From Acidimicrobiia bacterium (GTDB lineage: Bacteria > Actinomycetota > Acidimicrobiia > Spongiisociales > UBA4744), in assembly GCA_029863625.1 (NCBI GenBank), contig JAOTUY010000017.1, forward strand, positions 1-48,138: a stretch of 48,138 nucleotides of DNA. Direction: 5' to 3'. The notes beneath the pieces were generated by a model that saw only the letters and a list, made by a program, of their open reading frames with translations, was not told the origin of the DNA and did not search any database. How positions within the stretch are numbered: the first letter of the stretch is position 1; each line of letters starts with the position of its first letter. The position numbers and the translations under genes are program-made. Positions 42,697 through 48,138 of this stretch are shown one piece after another.

Positions 42697-44010
42697 CTAC
42701 CTGACCACGGTTCCAAGGAGGGCTTTACGTTCGAGGTTGGGAGCATCGATGATCTGTTGCACGGCCTCATGAGCAGAGGTGTTTGTGGTGCGCATATGGT
42801 GCGCCAGTGCGGCCACCACCCGAGGGGCCGCAAAAGACGTGCCGCTCCACGCTGCCCAACCACAAAACTCGTCGATGTCGTCTCCGGCCTGGGAAGGATG
42901 TGAACCATTGAAATTGGTGAAGAAGGTGCTCACGACTTCAACACCCAGGGTGCACGCCCGAACCCACGGACCGTAATTGGTGAATGGGGCGGGTGCTCCT
43001 TCATGATCAAGGGCACCCACCGCCACTACGTAGGGGAGAACCGCCGGGTACATCGGCAGGGAAGTGCCGTCGTTGCCTGCTGAGGCCACGACGACCGTCC
43101 CCATGTAGTGCAGTGCCGCAATGGCTTCGGCCAAAACCCCCATCCCGGATGATGAGTAGCCCCCAAACGACAGGTTGACCAAATCCAGTCGATCGTTACT
43201 CCGGGCAAGTTCGCGCAGCTTCCGCCCGATGACAACCTCATCGCCGTCTCCGTACGGGCTGATTACCGAGTGGACCTCGATCTTGCACCCGGGAACATAC
43301 TGCTCGATGATGCCGGCGATGAACGTTCCATGCCCGGCAACTGGATCGAGGTATCCCTTCCTATCGAGATCTGGTACCTCAACATTCCCGGGGTTGACTA
43401 AATCGCGAACCTGCCCTGCTGCGTACCCGGTATCGAGGATCGCAATCACCGGGGGCGAGGGATCGGTAACCGGATTCAATGTCTTTGCTTCGAGGGCCGG
43501 TCTGGCCGAACTGGGCCGCTGCCCGGTCTCCTGAAAGCTCGGATCGGCCGCAGGGTTTGGATTGGCGTAGAACGGGTTGGCGTAGAACGGGTTGGCGTAG
43601 AACGGGTTGGCGTAGAACGGGTTGGCGTAGAACGGATTGGCATAAAACGGATTCGCATAAAACGGATTCGCATAGAACGGATTCGCCTGGAATCCGCCAC
43701 CGTCCGGAGCACCATGAGCGAAGAGGACATGGTTCACCTGGGCGTATATTCCGGCCTGGTTGAGCTTCGTGACGGCGTCGAGCGTGTCCGGCACACCACT
43801 GAATCTGGCAAATGACCCGACCGTGTCATAGTCATCAGGGCTGTCCCTTTCTTGCCTGGCGAGCCCTCCCTGTCCGGCGAGATCGATGAGTACGGCCTCG
43901 GCTTCCTTGAAGTCATCCCTTCGCACCAGCACTTCGCCGGGCCGGTAGCCGAAGCCGCCTCCCGGGGCAAAGGAAACTCGCGTCTGCCAGGGGCCCGATA
44001 GTCGCGCCAC
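42697..44010 (-). CDS. Subtilisin-family (S8) protease with eight ANPFY repeats and no signal peptide
   Basis: 437 aa from GTG 44008-44010 with an excellent AAGGAGG six bases upstream. Residues 20-100 look like an I9-type prodomain (GYRPGEVLVRRDDF ... AGIYAQVNHVLFAHG). Residues 109-148 are eight perfect ANPFY units. The catalytic domain has Asp193 (AILDTGY), His227 (GHGTFIAGI), oxyanion Asn313 (SAGNDGT) and Ser392 (SGTSFAAPRV). No signal peptide or membrane segment is present, so it should act inside the cell. It lies 28 bases after the cyclase-like/STAND gene on the same strand, almost certainly in one operon. The target is unknown; activation by the STAND protein is my inference. Confidence 0.93.
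   Translation of the reverse strand: MARLSGPWQTRVSFAPGGGFGYRPGEVLVRRDDFKEAEAVLIDLAGQGGLARQERDSPDDYDTVGSFARFSGVPDTLDAVTKLNQAGIYAQVNHVLFAHGAPDGGGFQANPFYANPFYANPFYANPFYANPFYANPFYANPFYANPFYANPNPAADPSFQETGQRPSSARPALEAKTLNPVTDPSPPVIAILDTGYAAGQVRDLVNPGNVEVPDLDRKGYLDPVAGHGTFIAGIIEQYVPGCKIEVHSVISPYGDGDEVVIGRKLRELARSNDRLDLVNLSFGGYSSSGMGVLAEAIAALHYMGTVVVASAGNDGTSLPMYPAVLPYVVAVGALDHEGAPAPFTNYGPWVRACTLGVEVVSTFFTNFNGSHPSQAGDDIDEFCGWAAWSGTSFAAPRVVAALAHHMRTTNTSAHEAVQQIIDAPNLERKALLGTVVR
43561..43680 (-). repeat. Eight tandem 15-bp repeats coding ANPFY
   Basis: Eight 15-base units run without interruption. The four at 43576-43635 are identical (GTTGGCGTAGAACGG on the plus strand), and that at 43561 differs by one base. 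The three at 43636-43680 have silent changes (GCATAAAAC, ATTCGC). All changes are silent, so the peptide is kept exactly while the DNA drifts. The gradient suggests expansion on the C-terminal side. Confidence 0.95.
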
Positions 44011-44038
44011 GATATGCCTCCTTTTGACTCTCTCGACC

Positions 44039-46693
44039 TTACTCGCGGGCTACTTGCGGATGCTCGGCGCCTGCCAGCACCGAGTCGGCCAGGCGGATCG
44101 CCTCCGGCATATCCAGAACGTTTCCCTCCTCGTGAGCCTGGTCGAAACTGCTCTGCCCGAGAGCCTCCCCGGCCTCGCCCAGGAGCCGGTTGCTCTCCTT
44201 TCGATCGTCGTCGTAGAGCACAAGGCCAATCTTGGAAAGTAACGCTTCGCCCTTGCCATGGAGACGGACGGCGGGGGTCCAGTCCTGGCGAGACCCGGCC
44301 ACACGAGCCGCAACGATCAACGAATAGGCGACCATAGGTAGGGAGCCTTGGGCAGTCGCCAACTCGAGGCAGGCTCGCTGGTGGCGCGCGGCGGCCGGGA
44401 TGTCACCCAACCGCAGCGCCACTTCGGCCAGGTTTCCGAGCGCACTGGCGACATACGGCTCATATCCGACCCGGCGGTTCAGGTCCAGCTCTTGTGAGAG
44501 TGCCTGTTGAGCAGTCGTGAGGTCCCCCAATGCCGCGGCTGATGTGCCCCACAGGTTGTACATGCGTGATCGTCCCCGGTCCGAGAGGTCCCGTTCGAGC
44601 GCCCGGCGAGCGATCGCAACGGCACCCGGCAAATCACCAGAGCGCCGAGCCACTTCGCCGCGCGTTCGGTCGACCGCTACGTCGTCCCATTCGGGGAGGC
44701 CGTGGATCCGTTGGAGTGCTTCGGCTTCCTCGACCAGCCGTGTGGCAGTTTCGGTGTCGTCGGTCCGAAGATGCAGATCAGCGAGCGTCGCCAGCATCGA
44801 GACCCTGACCGATGATGGGCCGATCAACGAGTCGGCGTATCGGGTGAGTTCTTCGATGCCGGCCCGGAACGAGTGCGTGGCGTCGTGGTACCGGCCGATC
44901 GTGCTGGCGATCTGCTGCGCCAGCTCCTGGCGGTCGCCGGCCAGAAGCGGGACAAGAGCCCGGAGGTTGTCGAGCTCAACACCGACTTCACCGAGCCAGC
45001 GGCGGTCGGCCGGGTGCCATGGTCCGGTGTGGTCGAGCAAGTAGTCGGCCAGGCTGACGGCAACGGCTTCGGTCTCGCCCGCTTCGGCAAGGCGATCCCG
45101 ACCATAGGTTTGAATCGTCTCGAGCAAGCGGTAGCGAGTGTCGTCGGCGGCGAGCTCTGCGGCTACGAGAGACCGGTCAACCAGCGACCAGATGAGATCC
45201 GGAACATCCGCACCGGCAATGCCGTCTGGGGCGACGGCGGCTGAAGCCGTGCGAAGGGAGAACGTGGTCCCGAATATCGACACTCGCCGGAAAGCAACCT
45301 GCTCGACATCGGTGAGTAACCGGTAGCTCCACTCGAGAACACCTTCCATAGTGTGATGCCGGTCGGTGAGTTCCCGATCGCGGCTCCGCAGAAGGCGGAA
45401 CCGGTCCTTCAGCCCGGCGAGGATCTCAGCCGCGGACTGCACAGCCAGGTTGGCAGCAGCCAGCTCCAGTGACAGCGGCAGGCCGTCGAGGTGCTGGCAT
45501 ATGGAGACAACGGTGGCGGTGTTCCGATCGTCGAGAGCGAACCCGGGCCGCACAGCCGAACCGCGTTCGACAAACAGCCGGATGGCCGGCGAGCTGAGGG
45601 CCTCCTCGGGAGTGGTCGTTCCGGGGTCGGGGAGCGGGAGCGGCGGCACCGGAAACAACAATTCGCCGGACACCCGGATCGGCTCACGACTGGTCGCCAA
45701 CACACTTACTCCCTCGCAGGAGTCGAACAGAGATCCGATCAGATGCTGGCAGACGGTCACCAGATGCTCGCAGTTGTCGAGGAGGATGACGGCCTGGCGT
45801 GTCGCCAGGTGTTCGACCAAGTCGGTCCAGCGGTCACTCCCCGGACGGGCCGGGGCGCCGACCTCTTCTGCGATGGCCGCTGCGGCGAGATCTGACTCGG
45901 TCACTGCGGCGAGGTCGACTCTCCACACGCCGTCCGCCCAGGCCGGGGCGATGCGCACACCGATGTCGCCGGCCACCCTGGATTTGCCGACTCCGCCGGG
46001 TCCGACCAGGGTCGTCAACCGAAGGGGGCGTATCTCATCTGCAACCCGGGCGACGATCTCATCCCGCCCGATAGTCGGGTTCGGTTGACGAACAAGGTTA
46101 TGGCCATCGGCAGGGACGGCACGGATGGCGGGAAGGTCGGTTGGCAGGCCTTCGCCGAAGACACCAAAGACCTCTTCCGGCTGGTCGAAATCACGGAGCC
46201 GGTATCGCCCGAGTGGTCGGAGATCTAGCTCGTCGTTTAACTGGATCCTCTCAGCGGTTTGTTCGGACACCAGAATCTGTCCACCGTGACCCGCTGCGAC
46301 GATCCGGGCCGCCTGGTGGACGGCCAGCGCGACGTAATCGCCTGCGTACGGGGTGGCCAGGCCGGTGTGGATGCCCATCCTCACCATGACCCCGCCGTCG
46401 ACCGGCCACGGTTCGGCCAGCAGGCCGCGTTGGGCGGCGATACATGCCCGGACCGCATCGTCGGCCCGCTCGAATGCAACAAAGAAGGCATCCCCTTCCA
46501 CCGAGACCTCGCGTCCGTGGTGAGCAGACCAGGCCTCGCGAAGAATCTGCCGGTGCCGTTCGAGCACCTCGACGTAGCCGTCGCCGAGGCGATGTACCAG
46601 GCGTGTCGAGCCTTCAATGTCGGTGAAAACGAACGTGACGATCCCGGCCGGCAGATCCAAGGTGGGGGTGACCATCGGTCCAGTCTCGCACAT
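44039..46693 (-). CDS. Cyclase-like / STAND ATPase / TPR regulator, 884 aa
   Basis: Three parts are visible. Residues 16-180 are a class III cyclase domain with Asp25 (FTDIEGSTRL) and Asp68 (VEGDAFFVAF); the Asn of the usual NxAAR motif is His126 (AVHQAAR), so cyclase activity is doubtful. Residues 205-500 are an NB-ARC-like ATPase: Walker A GPGGVGKS at 231-238, Walker B VILLDNCEH, sensor LATSREP and a GLPLSLELAAA motif. The rest is helical with TPR-like repeats (ALGNLAEVALRLGDIPAAAR). There is no DNA-binding domain. ATG 46675 is an alternative start. Such proteins oligomerise on a signal; the protease gene that follows is the likely output. Confidence 0.88.
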   Translation of the reverse strand: MCETGPMVTPTLDLPAGIVTFVFTDIEGSTRLVHRLGDGYVEVLERHRQILREAWSAHHGREVSVEGDAFFVAFERADDAVRACIAAQRGLLAEPWPVDGGVMVRMGIHTGLATPYAGDYVALAVHQAARIVAAGHGGQILVSEQTAERIQLNDELDLRPLGRYRLRDFDQPEEVFGVFGEGLPTDLPAIRAVPADGHNLVRQPNPTIGRDEIVARVADEIRPLRLTTLVGPGGVGKSRVAGDIGVRIAPAWADGVWRVDLAAVTESDLAAAAIAEEVGAPARPGSDRWTDLVEHLATRQAVILLDNCEHLVTVCQHLIGSLFDSCEGVSVLATSREPIRVSGELLFPVPPLPLPDPGTTTPEEALSSPAIRLFVERGSAVRPGFALDDRNTATVVSICQHLDGLPLSLELAAANLAVQSAAEILAGLKDRFRLLRSRDRELTDRHHTMEGVLEWSYRLLTDVEQVAFRRVSIFGTTFSLRTASAAVAPDGIAGADVPDLIWSLVDRSLVAAELAADDTRYRLLETIQTYGRDRLAEAGETEAVAVSLADYLLDHTGPWHPADRRWLGEVGVELDNLRALVPLLAGDRQELAQQIASTIGRYHDATHSFRAGIEELTRYADSLIGPSSVRVSMLATLADLHLRTDDTETATRLVEEAEALQRIHGLPEWDDVAVDRTRGEVARRSGDLPGAVAIARRALERDLSDRGRSRMYNLWGTSAAALGDLTTAQQALSQELDLNRRVGYEPYVASALGNLAEVALRLGDIPAAARHQRACLELATAQGSLPMVAYSLIVAARVAGSRQDWTPAVRLHGKGEALLSKIGLVLYDDDRKESNRLLGEAGEALGQSSFDQAHEEGNVLDMPEAIRLADSVLAGAEHPQVARE

Positions 46694-46812
46694 AGCTCGA
46701 ATTCGGGGCGGGCGTTGTTGGGAGTCGTCGTCGCCTCCGCTCGACTGCTCGACCAGGGCCACCGAAGTGTTACGTTCAGTACGACGCCGACAGGCAACGA
46801 GGAGGTGGCTAG

Positions 46813-47793
46813 GTGGCGAGCCGACCGACCATTGTGTACCTGACCGAAGCCGACCTAGGACAATCGATGACCATGTCCGAGGCCATTGCCCTCGCCGAGC
46901 GAGGCATTGAGGCCGACGCCGCCGGTAAAGTTGCGGGCGATAAGTTCTATATGCCGGTCGGCGACCGCGGGTTCATCAAACCGTTCTCGGGGTATCTCGA
47001 CGGTGAAGACCTGGCCTATGTCAAGACGTTCAGTTTCTTCGAAGGCAACCCCGCCCGGCAATTACCTGTGACCGATTCAGTCGTGTTGCTGTTCGAGGCG
47101 GAAACCGGCTTGCCGGCGGCGGTCATGGAGGCGAACTGGATCACCGGCCTCAAGACGGGTGCCTCAACCGCGGTCACGGCCGGCCGCTTAGCCAGACCCG
47201 ATGCAGGGGTGGCGACGATCTTCGGGGCAGGAGGATTGGGTCGCCACCACGCCGAAGCGCTCGACCACGTGTTCACACTCGACGAGATCCGGATCGTCGA
47301 CGCCATGCCGGAGACCGCCCACCGTTTCGCCCTCGAGATGGCCGATGGACTGAGGGCCCCGATCCGGGTGGTGGAAGCACCCGAGGAGGCCGTCCGGGGT
47401 TCCGACATCGTGGTCACCGTCACGACGGGTAGCGCCGCCAACGTTGAGCCGGAGTGGGTGCAACCGGGGACCTTCATCGCCCGGCTCGGCTCCCACCAGG
47501 AGGTAGCCCTGGCGCTGTTCTTGGACGCCGACCGGCTGGTAGTCGACAGTTGGGAGTACGTGAGTTCGCGGATCCCCGAGATGATCACCTTGATTACCGA
47601 CGGCCGGTTACGGCGAAGCGACGCAACCGAGTGGCCGGACATCGTCGCCGGACGGATTCCTGGTCGGCAATCAGACGATGAGGTCATCCTCTATGTAGCT
47701 CTGGGAATCTGGGGCGAGTACGCGGCCATCCTCCCGGAGGCCTACCGACAGGCCCGGTCGGCCGGCCTGGGCACCGTGATTGCGGGCGGTTGA
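46813..47793 (+). CDS. Ornithine cyclodeaminase / mu-crystallin family protein
   Basis: 326 aa from GTG 46813 with GGAGG upstream. The Rossmann motif is TIFGAGGLGRHHAEAL; the conserved Lys is in WITGLKTGASTAVTAGRLAR, and DIVVTVTTGS and FIARLGSH complete the pattern. Family members are NAD(P)-dependent: ornithine cyclodeaminase, alanine dehydrogenase, ketimine reductase and opine-type synthases; the reaction here is not fixed by the sequence. It is divergent from the cyclase-like/STAND gene, sharing about 120 bases of promoter region. Confidence 0.9.
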   Translation: MASRPTIVYLTEADLGQSMTMSEAIALAERGIEADAAGKVAGDKFYMPVGDRGFIKPFSGYLDGEDLAYVKTFSFFEGNPARQLPVTDSVVLLFEAETGLPAAVMEANWITGLKTGASTAVTAGRLARPDAGVATIFGAGGLGRHHAEALDHVFTLDEIRIVDAMPETAHRFALEMADGLRAPIRVVEAPEEAVRGSDIVVTVTTGSAANVEPEWVQPGTFIARLGSHQEVALALFLDADRLVVDSWEYVSSRIPEMITLITDGRLRRSDATEWPDIVAGRIPGRQSDDEVILYVALGIWGEYAAILPEAYRQARSAGLGTVIAGG

Positions 47794-47832
47794 ATCATGT
47801 GGCGCCGACAGATGCGCGGTGACGCCGGCCGG

Positions 47833-48138
47833 CTAGGGAAGCCGCCACGCGTCTGGTCCGCCGGCCGCAACCCATGGTACGAGTTTGGTTTTGGCTGATG
47901 TCGGCCGCGCCCGAGCAGCCGCCACGGCTTCCACGCCGGTCAGAAAATCGGCCGGATCGAAGACGAGTGTTCCATCGGTCACGCTCCGGACGAATCCGAA
48001 CTGCTCAGTAGTTTGACCGGCAACAGTGGTCGTGATAGTCGGGGATGGCTGAGTGGTGGTCGTTGTTGCTTGTTCAGCACAGGTTTCCCCCACCGACCTG
48101 AGGGCTACCGACCCCGGCTTCTTCGATACCCAAAGACA
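47833..48138 (-). CDS. Putative secreted/lipoprotein with Thr-rich linker (partial)
   Basis: The frame is open to the window edge, so the start may lie outside; GTG 48093 is the first candidate inside. After ETCAEQA comes a Thr-rich linker (TTTTTQPSPTITTT), as found just behind the lipobox Cys of actinobacterial lipoproteins. Then FGFVRSVTDGTLVFDPADFL with GVEAVAAARA follows, a small domain seen in many actinobacterial exported proteins. The last 25 residues differ from the usual end of that domain and may be frameshifted. Function unknown. Confidence 0.6.
   Translation of the reverse strand, partial: CLWVSKKPGSVALRSVGETCAEQATTTTTQPSPTITTTVAGQTTEQFGFVRSVTDGTLVFDPADFLTGVEAVAAARARPTSAKTKLVPWVAAGGPDAWRLP

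Noticed and set aside
1..48138. tRNA, rRNA or CRISPR features
   Set aside because: No T-loop plus acceptor pairing, rRNA-like block, or regularly spaced repeat with unique spacers was found; the only tandem arrays are the two coding repeats.

Overview
The window is high-GC, densely coded bacterial DNA. F420-type enzymes (a PPOX-class protein and a DDN-like reductase), an AfsR-like cyclase/STAND regulator, several leaderless genes (a TANNNT box 6-7 nt before an ATG or GTG) and frequent GTG starts all point to Actinomycetota. An Acidimicrobiia-like lineage is my best guess; there is no rRNA gene here to confirm it. I saw no rRNA, tRNA or CRISPR.

1-12 kb: the end of an SDR gene, a small conserved protein, a tiny zinc-ribbon gene, and a response regulator with no normal start codon facing a HEAT-repeat protein with an Nfu_N-like segment. 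Then prolyl oligopeptidase, a VOC protein, Lon protease, a cluster of three very small genes (two with CxxC pairs), glycogen debranching enzyme GlgX and an MFS transporter. 12-24 kb: a membrane-anchored zinc-ribbon protein with a C-terminal tandem repeat behind an unusual operator-like region, two small membrane/secreted proteins, a lactate-oxidase-like flavoenzyme, a structured 480-nt intergenic region, two radical SAM genes with a MEMO gene (AmmeMemoRadiSam without AMMECR1), DegV plus a divergent PlsY-like protein, an F420/PPOX protein, PurU, a one-domain asparaginase, a metallo-beta-lactamase-fold protein and an SSI-domain lipoprotein.

24-34 kb: a 5'-truncated dienelactone hydrolase, PEP carboxylase, a small lipoprotein, a DinB protein, a UbiA prenyltransferase, an IS110 remnant, and a GT4 glycosyltransferase followed by a second, unrelated type of glycogen debranching enzyme. 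33.6-37.4 kb is a decay zone: a membrane-bound M28 peptidase lies between fragments of a flavin monooxygenase, a cyclase and an unknown gene. 37-42.7 kb holds an acyl-CoA ligase, a membrane-anchored acidic protein, an HAD-type 5'-nucleotidase, a DDN-like reductase, and remnants of an MFS transporter and a second DDN-like gene.

42.7-48.1 kb holds the most unusual unit: on the minus strand, an 884-aa cyclase-like/STAND-ATPase/TPR protein is followed 28 nt later by a subtilisin-family protease that has no signal peptide and carries eight perfect ANPFY repeats between its prodomain-like region and its catalytic domain. This looks like a sensor-plus-protease module. A divergent ornithine-cyclodeaminase-family gene and a partial lipoprotein gene end the window.
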